Assembly (NCBI RefSeq): GCF_900109315.1
Contig: NZ_FOJC01000005.1
Coordinates: forward strand, 1 to 64,000
Source of the DNA: [Haemophilus] ducreyi
Lineage (GTDB): Bacteria > Pseudomonadota > Gammaproteobacteria > Enterobacterales > Pasteurellaceae
Direction of reading: 5' to 3'
DNA length: 64,000 bases
Under the pieces are notes generated by a model. That model had not been told where the DNA came from, searched no databases, and saw only the letters and a program-made list of their open reading frames with translations. Both the position numbers and the translations under genes were made by a program. Every line of letters starts with the position of its first letter. Position 1 is the first letter of the stretch. Below are positions 56,120 to 64,000 of this stretch, one piece after another.

Positions 56120-57454
56120 CTAAATAAGTACTTCAGCTAAGGCTAGACCAACTAAACAAGCGGTAGTCACCCCCACTAAGCCAGGTGCCGTAAAGCTATG
56201 ATTGAAATAGTATTTACCAATTTTAGTGGTGCCAGTCACATCAAAATTAACCGTTGCAATATCTGATGGATAATTAGGAATAAAGAAATAGGCATAGGTA
56301 GCGGGCATTAATCCAACTAATAATGGTACCGGTAAGCCAATCGCAATCCCAACCGGTAATAACATTTTAGCGGTTACCGCTTGGCTATTGACCACAACAG
56401 AAACCGCAAATAAAGCAAAAGCAAAGGTCCAAGGTTGTGCTTTTATCATTTCTGTTACGCCCGCTTTAAATGAAGGCATTGCATAACTAAAATAGGTGTC
56501 ACTCATCCAGGCGATGCCAAAAATAGCAATTGTCGCCACCATTCCAGATTTAAACACCATGCCATTGGGTACTTTTTTCACATCGATTTTAGTTAACACT
56601 AAAATTAACCCGCCAAACATTAACATCACAATTTGAATAATTTTATCCATTCCTGCCACTTTACCATTTTCAGCTAAAACAGGTTTAAGACTTGGCATCA
56701 TAGCAATCATCACAATAGTGGCAATTGCCATTAAGAATAAATAAACCGAATATTTTGCACTTGCAGATAATTGCTCATTTAATGAAGTTGAACTCGTTTC
56801 TTCAATCTGTTTACGCAATACAGGATCTTGCATACGGCGTTGATATTCTGGATCATCTTCCAATTCCTTACCTCTGCGTAAACTGTATAATGACATCGCA
56901 AGCACACCTAAAAAAGTGGCTGACATAGTCACTGCCACAATATTTAACAGCGTTACCCCTTCAAACCCAGGTAAGTGAGTAATTTCAGTTAAATAATACG
57001 CGACTGCAGCAGAAAGAGGGCTACCTGTAATACCTAATTGTGAAGCAACAGAAGCCGCTGCCATTGGCCGTTCTGGACGAATCTTATTTTTTAGCGCAAT
57101 ATCGCCAATAATAGGCATAATTGAATAAACTGAATGGCCTGTACCTAACATTAACGTCATCACATAAGTGACTATCGGGCCAAGAATAGTAATTCTTTTG
57201 GGATTACTGCGTAAAATACGTTCCGCAATTTGTAACATAAATTTTAAGCCCCCCGCAGCTTCAAGCACGGATGCACAAGTCACTACCGCCAAAATAACTA
57301 ACATTACATCAATCGGTGCTTTTGACAGTGGCATACCTAAAACAAAAACTTCTACAAATAGGCCGATACCAGACACAACGCCTAATCCAATACCGCCATA
57401 ACGGCTACCTACATATAAAAATGCCAATAACAACAAAAATTCTGCATATAGCAT
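56120..57454 (-). CDS. dcuB: Anaerobic C4-dicarboxylate transporter DcuB
   Basis: Inner-membrane antiporter of 444 residues with about twelve helices that takes up fumarate, malate or aspartate in exchange for succinate during fumarate respiration. Family blocks: GGIGLGVVSGIGLFVEVF, LGTGHSVYSIMPIIGDIA, SQLGITGSPLSAAVAYY and the C-terminal YFFIPNYPSDIATVNFD. The DcuB versus DcuA choice rests on overall similarity and is less certain. It diverges from carA. Confidence 0.9.
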   Translation of the reverse strand: MLYAEFLLLLAFLYVGSRYGGIGLGVVSGIGLFVEVFVLGMPLSKAPIDVMLVILAVVTCASVLEAAGGLKFMLQIAERILRSNPKRITILGPIVTYVMTLMLGTGHSVYSIMPIIGDIALKNKIRPERPMAAASVASQLGITGSPLSAAVAYYLTEITHLPGFEGVTLLNIVAVTMSATFLGVLAMSLYSLRRGKELEDDPEYQRRMQDPVLRKQIEETSSTSLNEQLSASAKYSVYLFLMAIATIVMIAMMPSLKPVLAENGKVAGMDKIIQIVMLMFGGLILVLTKIDVKKVPNGMVFKSGMVATIAIFGIAWMSDTYFSYAMPSFKAGVTEMIKAQPWTFAFALFAVSVVVNSQAVTAKMLLPVGIAIGLPVPLLVGLMPATYAYFFIPNYPSDIATVNFDVTGTTKIGKYYFNHSFTAPGLVGVTTACLVGLALAEVLI

Positions 57455-57774
57455 ATTAACCTCAAAAATAAAAAATAATCACTAATCGCAGTTTACTCCC
57501 ACCATTATATTGATTCTTTGCACTTGATTAAACATACCTCAAGAGAGGTAATTCATTTCATCGTTAATGTTAATTTGCTTAAAAAAACAGAGCGCTTATC
57601 CGGTTTTGCCTGCTATTAATACACATCCTCAGCACTTAATAAACAACGCATTTTTCAACCGCTTTTAGCGGTTGAAAGCAATCATTTGCTTTGTTAGAAT
57701 AGTTCGCCTACTTCTAAGAGAAAGGTTAATGGCGACTCTCAAGTACCAACCCACAACAACTGGAGTAATAAATT
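57455..57774. promoter_or_regulatory. Divergent region dcuB-carA with carA promoter inside a palindrome
   Basis: A near-consensus promoter for carA, TTGAAA (57672-57677), 17 bases, TAGAAT (57695-57700). The -35 is the end of a perfect 11-bp inverted repeat TTTCAACCGCT / AGCGGTTGAAA (57653-57663 with 57667-57677). On the minus strand TATAAT (57504-57509) may serve dcuB. I could not find two convincing ARG boxes. Confidence 0.6.
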
Positions 57775-58944
57775 ATGTTCAACCCTGCAATACTTGTTCT
57801 TGCTGATGGCAGTACGTTTTATGGCAAATCTATAGGCTATCAAGCCGTTTCGGCCTACCGCATTGGTGAAGTCGTATTTAATACTGCAATAACTGGCTAC
57901 CAAGAAATTCTCACTGATCCCTCCTACGCAAAACAAATCGTCACACTCACTTACCCCCATATTGGCAATACTGGTACAAATGATGAAGATAATGAATCAA
58001 ATCAAATTTATGCATCAGGTTTAATCATTCGAGATCTACCGCTTCTCCACAGTAACTTTCGTGCAACTTCTTCTCTCTCTGACTACCTTATTCAACACAA
58101 CATTATTGCGATTGCCGATATCGATACACGCCGTCTAACTCGAATTTTACGCGAAACCGGCTCACAAGCGGGCTGTATCTATATACCAAACGAAAATGAA
58201 TCATTAGCACAAGTGGTCGAAAAAGCTCAAGATCTTGCAAAAAGTTTTGGCTCTATGGCTGGTAAAGATTTAGCGAAGGAAGTTACCTGCCAACACCGTT
58301 ATGAATGGCAAGAAGGTATTTGGCACTTACCAACTAATAATGCAGGCAAGCCTTTTAATCTCCAAACGACACCTACATTTCATGTCGTTGCTTATGATTT
58401 TGGCATAAAACAAAATATCTTACGAATGCTTGCTGAACGCGGTTGTAAAATTACTGTTGTTCCGGCGCAAACCTCCGCAGAAGATATCCTAGCACTTAAT
58501 CCTGATGGTATCTTTCTTTCTAATGGCCCGGGTGATCCTGAATCTTGTACTTATGCTATTCAATCAATTCGCCAGCTACTCAATACCCAAAAACCGATCT
58601 TTGGCATCTGCTTAGGGCATCAACTATTAGGTTTAGCCGTTGGCGCAAAAACACGAAAAATGGCTTTTGGACATCATGGTGCTAATCACCCAGTCCAAGA
58701 CTTAAAAACAGAACACGTTTTAATCACAAGCCAAAATCACGGTTTTGAAATAGACGAATATAGTTTGCCTGAAAATGTCATAATCACCCATCGATCTCTT
58801 TTTGATAATTCAGTACAAGGCATTGAACTGACTAACCAAGTCGCCTTTAGTTTCCAAGGCCACCCAGAAGCGAGTCCAGGGCCACAAGATGTTGCTTATT
58901 CATTTGATAAATTTATTAACGCAATGCAAGCAACCAAAGCATAA
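57775..58944 (+). CDS. carA: Carbamoyl phosphate synthetase, small subunit
   Basis: Glutamine amidotransferase subunit of 389 residues, close to E. coli CarA. It supplies ammonia to CarB for carbamoyl phosphate, the shared precursor of arginine and pyrimidines. Class I amidotransferase triad: cysteine in [15 protein letters not shown], histidine and glutamate in [17 protein letters not shown] precedes the ATG. Followed by carB after 37 bases. Confidence 0.97.
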   Translation: MFNPAILVLADGSTFYGKSIGYQAVSAYRIGEVVFNTAITGYQEILTDPSYAKQIVTLTYPHIGNTGTNDEDNESNQIYASGLIIRDLPLLHSNFRATSSLSDYLIQHNIIAIADIDTRRLTRILRETGSQAGCIYIPNENESLAQVVEKAQDLAKSFGSMAGKDLAKEVTCQHRYEWQEGIWHLPTNNAGKPFNLQTTPTFHVVAYDFGIKQNILRMLAERGCKITVVPAQTSAEDILALNPDGIFLSNGPGDPESCTYAIQSIRQLLNTQKPIFGICLGHQLLGLAVGAKTRKMAFGHHGANHPVQDLKTEHVLITSQNHGFEIDEYSLPENVIITHRSLFDNSVQGIELTNQVAFSFQGHPEASPGPQDVAYSFDKFINAMQATKA

Positions 58945-58981
58945 TGCCCACCATTTTTAACAAATTTTAGAGAGATAGAAG

Positions 58982-61900
58982 ATGCCAAAGCGTACAGATA
59001 TAAATACTATATTAATCATTGGTGCAGGCCCAATCATAATCGGACAAGCCTGTGAATTTGACTATTCAGGCGCACAAGCAGTTAAAGCATTGCGTGAAGA
59101 AGGCTATAAAGTAATATTAATCAATTCAAACCCCGCAACAATTATGACCGATCCTGATATGGCAGATGTCACTTACATCGAACCCATTCAATGGCAAACC
59201 CTTGAAAAGATCATAGAAAAAGAACGGCCAGATGCTATTTTACCTACTATGGGTGGACAAACAGCTCTCAATTGTGCCTTAGCATTATCTAAAAATGGGG
59301 TATTGAAAAAATATGGTGTTGAATTAATTGGCGCAACTGAAGATGCGATTGATAAAGCAGAAGATAGAGGTCGCTTCAAAGATGCAATGACTAAAATCGG
59401 CCTGAACACACCAAAATCTTTTATATGCCATAGTTTTGAAGAAGCTTGGCAAGCACAGGAACAAGTTGGTTTTCCTACTTTAATTCGCCCGTCATTCACA
59501 ATGGGCGGTTCTGGTGGTGGCATTGCTTACAATCGTGATGAATTCCAAGCTATTTGTGAACGCGGCTTTGAAGCTTCGCCCACTCACGAATTACTCATTG
59601 AACAGTCTGTATTAGGCTGGAAAGAATACGAAATGGAAGTAGTACGTGATAAAGCAGACAACTGTATTATTGTCTGCTCAATTGAGAACTTTGATCCAAT
59701 GGGCGTACATACCGGCGATTCAATCACTGTTGCACCTGCACAAACATTAACGGACAAAGAATATCAAATTATGCGTAATGCTTCATTAGCCGTATTACGT
59801 GAAATCGGAGTTGATACCGGTGGTTCAAATGTGCAATTTGCGATCAATCCAACCAATGGTGAAATGATTGTTATCGAAATGAATCCTCGTGTCAGCCGAT
59901 CCTCAGCATTAGCCTCCAAAGCGACCGGTTTCCCTATCGCTAAAGTTGCCGCAAAATTAGCGGTTGGATATACCTTAAACGAATTACGTAATGATATTAC
60001 CGGTGGTTTAATTCCCGCGTCATTTGAGCCAACAATTGATTATGTTGTCACCAAAGTACCTCGCTTCGCATTTGAAAAATTTCCTCAAGCATATGATCGC
60101 CTCACTACACAAATGAAGTCTGTTGGTGAGGTTATGGCAATGGGTAGAACATTCCAAGAATCATTACAAAAAGCATTACGCGGCTTAGAAACCGGCATTT
60201 GCGGCTTTAACTTACGTTCAGAATCCCCTGAGACTATTCGTCGCGAGCTGGCTAATCCTGGTCCGAATCGTATTCTTTATGTTGCAGATGCATTTGGTGC
60301 AGGCTTCTCACTTGAAGAAGTGCACCACTATTCAAAAATTGACCCTTGGTTTTTAATTCAAATTCAAGACTTAGTGCAAGAAGAAATGGCACTTGAGAAA
60401 CGTGCTTTTGCTGAGCTTGATTATGCAGAACTGCGCCGTTTAAAACGCAAAGGTTTCTCGGATAAACGGATTGCACAGCTCATCAAGGTCAGTGAAAGTG
60501 ACGTTAGAGCAAAACGGTATGCTCTCAATTTGCACCCTGTATATAAACGGGTTGATACGTGTGCGGGCGAATTTAAAGCAGATACAGCCTATCTCTATTC
60601 AACTTATGAAGATGAATGTGAAGCTAAACCAACAACTCGCCAAAAAGTAATGATTTTAGGGGGTGGTCCAAACCGTATCGGTCAAGGCATTGAATTTGAT
60701 TACTGTTGTGTGCACGCCGCTTTAGCATTACGTGAAGCAGATTTTGAAACCATTATGGTCAATTGTAACCCTGAGACAGTATCAACCGATTTTGACATCT
60801 CAGATCGGTTATACTTTGAACCACTGACACTTGAGGATGTATTAGAAATTATTTATAAAGAGCAACCTTGGGGAGTGATTGTACATTATGGTGGGCAAAC
60901 CCCGTTAAAATTAGCCAATGCATTAGAGCAAAATGGCGTAAATATTATTGGTACGTCTGCAGACAGTATTGATGCCGCAGAGGATCGTGCTCGTTTTCAA
61001 AAAATCTTAACCGATTTAGGCCTAAAACAGCCAAATAACCGTACTGCACGCAATACGGAAGAAGCAGTGAAATTAGCAGAAGAAGTGGGCTATCCATTAG
61101 TTGTGAGACCGTCTTATGTATTAGGCGGTAGAGCAATGCAAATTGTCTATAATGTAGATGAATTAAACAACTATATGCAAGAGGCTGTCTCCGTTTCTAA
61201 TGATAGCCCTATTTTACTTGACCATTTCTTAAAGAATGCAATTGAAGTCGATGTAGATTGTATTTCCGATTCTGAACAAGTTTTAATTGGCGGTATTATG
61301 CAACACGTTGAACAAGCGGGTATTCATTCTGGTGATTCAGCCTGTTCATTACCTGCTTATTCATTAACCAATGAAATTCAAGAGGAAATCCGCCGCCAAA
61401 CTTCGGCGATGGCTTTTGCGCTAGGCGTGAAGGGCTTAATGAACGTCCAATTTGCGGTACAAAATGAGACTATTTATGTATTAGAAGTCAACCCACGTGC
61501 AAGCCGTACCGTGCCTTTTGTCAGTAAAGCAACGGGTAATCCATTAGCTAAAATTACTGCCTTGGTGATGGCAGGGAAATCGTTAGCAGAACAAAATGCT
61601 ACAACCGAAATTATTCCGCCTTATTTTAGTGTAAAAGAAGCGGTTTTCCCATTTATCAAATTCCCTGGTGTGGATACGACACTCAGCCCAGAAATGCGTT
61701 CAACAGGTGAAGTAATGGGAACAGGTCAATCCTTTGCTGAAGCTTACTATAAAGCGCAGTTAGGTGCTGGTGAACGTATTCCAAGTACGGGTAAGGTGTT
61801 CTTATCTATTGCCGATGAAGACAAACCGCAAATTATCCGTGTTGCACAATATTTACAAGCAGAAGGTTATGGTTTATGTGCCACAATAGGCACAGCACAA

Positions 61901-62212
61901 TATTTACGCGAAAATGGTGTTGGCGTACAAATTATAAATAAGGTACGTGAAGGGCGCCCAAATATTGTAGATAGCATCAAAAATAATGAGATTGCGATGA
62001 TTATTAATACCGTCAATAATCTGCCTGAAAGCATTAAAGAAGCACAAGAAATCCGTCGTAATGCATTAAAATTACATATGCCGACTTATACTACGCTTGC
62101 AGCAGCAGAGGCGATCAGTGAAGCAGTCCGCCATATCAATAAATATGATGTCAATGCACTTCAACAGTTACATCTTTCATCATCAGCGCTCACTAATCAA
62201 ATAACTCGATAA
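58982..62212 (+). CDS. carB: Carbamoyl phosphate synthetase, large subunit
   Basis: Ammonia-using synthetase of 1076 residues built from two homologous ATP-grasp halves: the first starting [20 protein letters not shown], the second at [17 protein letters not shown] near 557. The C-terminal allosteric domain ([15 protein letters not shown] onward) binds effectors such as ornithine and UMP. Length is full. AGAGAGATAGAAG precedes the ATG. Confidence 0.97.
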   Translation: MPKRTDINTILIIGAGPIIIGQACEFDYSGAQAVKALREEGYKVILINSNPATIMTDPDMADVTYIEPIQWQTLEKIIEKERPDAILPTMGGQTALNCALALSKNGVLKKYGVELIGATEDAIDKAEDRGRFKDAMTKIGLNTPKSFICHSFEEAWQAQEQVGFPTLIRPSFTMGGSGGGIAYNRDEFQAICERGFEASPTHELLIEQSVLGWKEYEMEVVRDKADNCIIVCSIENFDPMGVHTGDSITVAPAQTLTDKEYQIMRNASLAVLREIGVDTGGSNVQFAINPTNGEMIVIEMNPRVSRSSALASKATGFPIAKVAAKLAVGYTLNELRNDITGGLIPASFEPTIDYVVTKVPRFAFEKFPQAYDRLTTQMKSVGEVMAMGRTFQESLQKALRGLETGICGFNLRSESPETIRRELANPGPNRILYVADAFGAGFSLEEVHHYSKIDPWFLIQIQDLVQEEMALEKRAFAELDYAELRRLKRKGFSDKRIAQLIKVSESDVRAKRYALNLHPVYKRVDTCAGEFKADTAYLYSTYEDECEAKPTTRQKVMILGGGPNRIGQGIEFDYCCVHAALALREADFETIMVNCNPETVSTDFDISDRLYFEPLTLEDVLEIIYKEQPWGVIVHYGGQTPLKLANALEQNGVNIIGTSADSIDAAEDRARFQKILTDLGLKQPNNRTARNTEEAVKLAEEVGYPLVVRPSYVLGGRAMQIVYNVDELNNYMQEAVSVSNDSPILLDHFLKNAIEVDVDCISDSEQVLIGGIMQHVEQAGIHSGDSACSLPAYSLTNEIQEEIRRQTSAMAFALGVKGLMNVQFAVQNETIYVLEVNPRASRTVPFVSKATGNPLAKITALVMAGKSLAEQNATTEIIPPYFSVKEAVFPFIKFPGVDTTLSPEMRSTGEVMGTGQSFAEAYYKAQLGAGERIPSTGKVFLSIADEDKPQIIRVAQYLQAEGYGLCATIGTAQYLRENGVGVQIINKVREGRPNIVDSIKNNEIAMIINTVNNLPESIKEAQEIRRNALKLHMPTYTTLAAAEAISEAVRHINKYDVNALQQLHLSSSALTNQITR

Positions 62213-62233
62213 CGACTCGTGGTGTGCATTCCC

Positions 62234-62276
62234 TCAAGCGGTTTAGTTTTTAAAAAATGCAAAAACAACCGCTTGA
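62234..62276. terminator. Inverted uptake-sequence pair between carB and the OTC gene
   Basis: TCAAGCGGTT (62234-62243) and AACCGCTTGA (62267-62276) form a 10-bp stem. It lies within the 98 bases between carB and the next gene on the same strand, so it may reduce read-through between them. Confidence 0.6.
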
Positions 62277-62310
62277 TTTATATGCTTCGCATTCATATCC
62301 GGAGAATAAC

Positions 62311-63315
62311 ATGGCTTTTAATCTTAAAAATAGACACTTGCTCAGCTTAGTCAATCACACAGAACGTGAAATTAAATACTTATTAGCATTAGCACGTGAT
62401 TTAAAACGTGCAAAATATAGCGGTACTGAACAACAAACATTAAAAGGCAAAAATATTGCTTTAATCTTTGAAAAAACATCTACCCGTACCCGTTGTGCGT
62501 TTGAAGTCGCCGCTTATGATCAAGGTGCTCAAGTCACTTATATTGATCCAAACTCCTCTCAAATTGGCCATAAAGAATCGATGAAAGACACTGCACGTGT
62601 ATTAGGCAGAATGTATGATGCCATTCAATATCGTGGTTTTAAACAAGCCACTGTAAATGAATTAGCCAAATATGCAGGAGTACCTGTTTTTAATGGTTTA
62701 ACTGATGAATTCCATCCAACACAGATGCTCGCTGATGTATTAACTATGCTTGAAAGTTGTGAAAAACCATTAAATCAAATAAGCTATGTCTATATGGGTG
62801 ATGCACGCAATAATATGGGTAATTCTTTATTACTTATTGGTGCTAAATTAGGTATGGACGTCCGTATTTGTGCACCTCAAGCCTTAATGCCAGAAGACTC
62901 CTTGGTCACACTATGCCAACAATTTGCTCAACAATCTAACGCGCGCATCACCATCACAGATGATATAGATCTAGCAATACAAGGGGTCGATTTTATTCAT
63001 ACTGATGTATGGGTATCAATGGGTGAGCCGTTAGAGATGTGGGGCGAACGAATTAATATGTTAATGCCTTATCAAGTGACTCCTGCGCTAATGCAACGTA
63101 CAGGCAATCCAAACGTAAAATTTATGCATTGTTTACCCGCTTTCCATAATAGTGAAACCACAATGGGTAAACAAATTGCTGAACAGTATCCACAGCTTGC
63201 AAACGGTATTGAAGTAACAGAAGAGGCTTTTGAATCCACTGCAAATATCGCCTTTGAACACGCTGAAAATCGAATGCACACCATTAAAGCCGTAATGGTA
63301 GCCAGCTTAGCATAA
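62311..63315 (+). CDS. arcB: Ornithine carbamoyltransferase, ArcB-like sequence
   Basis: Forms citrulline and phosphate from ornithine and carbamoyl phosphate, or the reverse. The ATG at 62311 (after CCGGAGAATAAC) gives 334 residues; a longer reading from 62257 starts inside the terminator repeat. Motifs: carbamoyl-phosphate site STRTRCAFE near 57, FHPTQMLAD and ornithine-site [11 protein letters not shown]. From memory, wording such as [16 protein letters not shown] and [13 protein letters not shown] is closer to catabolic ArcB of Pseudomonas and Haemophilus than to E. coli ArgF/ArgI. No arginine deiminase or carbamate kinase gene is adjacent; the location behind carAB suggests anabolic use. 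The symbol is therefore uncertain between arcB and argF. Confidence 0.88.
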   Translation: MAFNLKNRHLLSLVNHTEREIKYLLALARDLKRAKYSGTEQQTLKGKNIALIFEKTSTRTRCAFEVAAYDQGAQVTYIDPNSSQIGHKESMKDTARVLGRMYDAIQYRGFKQATVNELAKYAGVPVFNGLTDEFHPTQMLADVLTMLESCEKPLNQISYVYMGDARNNMGNSLLLIGAKLGMDVRICAPQALMPEDSLVTLCQQFAQQSNARITITDDIDLAIQGVDFIHTDVWVSMGEPLEMWGERINMLMPYQVTPALMQRTGNPNVKFMHCLPAFHNSETTMGKQIAEQYPQLANGIEVTEEAFESTANIAFEHAENRMHTIKAVMVASLA

Positions 63316-63372
63316 TTACTCTATTTAAGTAGAATCAGCTATGCTTGATTTCACAACCTACCTACCACGATT

Positions 63373-63416
63373 CAAGCGGTTTAATTTACACTTTTTTTTG
63401 TTCATTAAACCGCTTG
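63373..63416. terminator. Bidirectional terminator made of two inverted uptake sequences
   Basis: CAAGCGGTTTAAT (63373-63385) and ATTAAACCGCTTG (63404-63416) form a 13-bp perfect stem between the convergent OTC gene and thiQ. A run of eight T lies in the loop. Confidence 0.75.
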
Positions 63417-63441
63417 TCGTAAAACACGCCCAATCTGCGCC

Positions 63442-64000
63442 TTAAAGCAATTGATCCGCAACAATCCGTCCCTGTTCAATATGAATAACACGATCGAATA
63501 ATGCCTGACTTTCTGAAAATTGATGGGTCACCATTAATAGCGTTAATTGACGCTGATGGCAAATCTCTAACACCAACTGTTGCAATTCATTACGCCGAAT
63601 AGGATCCAATGCAGAAAAAGGTTCATCTAATAACAAAATAGGCTTATCTTGTAACAAAGTACGGGCCAACGCAACCCGTTGTTTTTGCCCTCCCGATAAT
63701 TGATCCGCTCGCCGTAATAACAATTCAGCAATCCCCATTTGACCGGCAATCTTTTTTACCGCCTCTTGCTGTTGTAGCGTTAAATGCAAGCTAGGCACCA
63801 ACGCTAAACCAATATTTTGCTCAACAGTCAAATGAGGAAAAACATTATTTTCTTGAAATAACATCGACACTGGACGATCTGCCACTTCTGCGAAAGTGTA
63901 ATCGACTTCATTCAACAAAATCTGCCCGCTAGTCGCCAAATCAAAACCCGCAATCAAATTTAATAATGTACTTTTACCAGCGCCACTTTCACCCACGACA
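63442..64000 (-). CDS. thiQ: Thiamine ABC transporter ATPase ThiQ (partial, 5' end outside window)
   Basis: ATP-binding subunit of the ThiBPQ importer for thiamine and its phosphates. The visible part starts just before Walker A (GESGAGKSTLLNLIAGF) and includes the signature LSGGQKQRVALARTLL, Walker B PILLLDEPFSALDP and the switch histidine in VTHQFSES. About 30 N-terminal residues lie beyond the right edge. The short loop FAEVADRPVSMLFQENNVFP fits ThiQ; another importer ATPase of the same class is possible. The partner thiP is not in view. Confidence 0.85.
   Translation of the reverse strand, partial: VVGESGAGKSTLLNLIAGFDLATSGQILLNEVDYTFAEVADRPVSMLFQENNVFPHLTVEQNIGLALVPSLHLTLQQQEAVKKIAGQMGIAELLLRRADQLSGGQKQRVALARTLLQDKPILLLDEPFSALDPIRRNELQQLVLEICHQRQLTLLMVTHQFSESQALFDRVIHIEQGRIVADQLL

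Noticed and set aside
57455-57774. ARG boxes upstream of carA
   Set aside because: Only isolated ATTCA half sites were found, with no pair matching the ArgR consensus well.

Overview
This window is a chromosomal segment of a gammaproteobacterium of the family Pasteurellaceae. Three things point there: an AT-rich genome with Haemophilus/Actinobacillus-like housekeeping proteins, the neighbourhoods mdh/argR and mlaFEDCB-ibaG-murA, and many copies of the DNA uptake signal core (A)CAAGCGGT(C). That core is the Apl type of uptake sequence (Actinobacillus/Mannheimia side), not the Hin type AAGTGCGGT; I saw no perfect Hin-type core. I cannot name the species from sequence alone.

Layout. Positions 1-312 hold the first bases of a 16S rRNA gene on the minus strand with its leader (boxA, a 12-bp hairpin) and promoter. 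From 530 to 11.8 kb come housekeeping genes: talB, trmL, rlmL, narP, a YfhL-type ferredoxin, ygfZ, yicC, rph, grxA, typA (with a perfect CRP-type palindrome upstream), yggS and kdsC. From 11.9 to 19.3 kb lies the one clearly accessory region. It holds a degraded small gene, a frameshifted and truncated IS1595-family transposase, and a chaperone-usher fimbrial operon in Pap/Mrp order (major pilin, anchor-like pilin, usher, chaperone, minor pilin, short tip-like protein). The usher carries a frameshift. An outer-membrane beta-barrel gene follows.

From 19.9 to 45.8 kb come arcA, a metallophosphoesterase gene with an in-frame stop that overlaps nadR, ribF-ileS, pssA, rlmB, obgE, argS, a YecM-like gene, slyB, mdh, argR, yfcH, degQ, the whole Mla phospholipid transport operon with ibaG and murA, purC (with a PurR-type operator), a YhhQ transporter gene with a possible preQ1 riboswitch, map and a thioredoxin-like gene. 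From 45.9 to 55.8 kb lies a partial dcw cell wall/division cluster on the minus strand (rsmH-ftsL-ftsI-murE-murF-mraY-murD-ftsW). It lacks mraZ at its head and stops after ftsW. The window ends with dcuB, carA-carB, an ornithine carbamoyltransferase of ArcB-like sequence, and a partial thiQ.

Functional themes: envelope building (Mla, murA, dcw genes, pssA, kdsC), arginine/pyrimidine carbamoyl phosphate metabolism (carAB, ornithine carbamoyltransferase, argR), anaerobic life (arcA, narP, dcuB) and translation/ribosome assembly (ileS, argS, typA, obgE, rlmL, rlmB). Many convergent gene ends are closed by inverted pairs of uptake sequences that double as terminators. I found no CRISPR array, no prophage and no convincing new defence or biosynthetic system. 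The best leads are the enlarged FtsI pedestal, the riboswitch candidate, the decaying fimbrial locus and a REP-like doublet.
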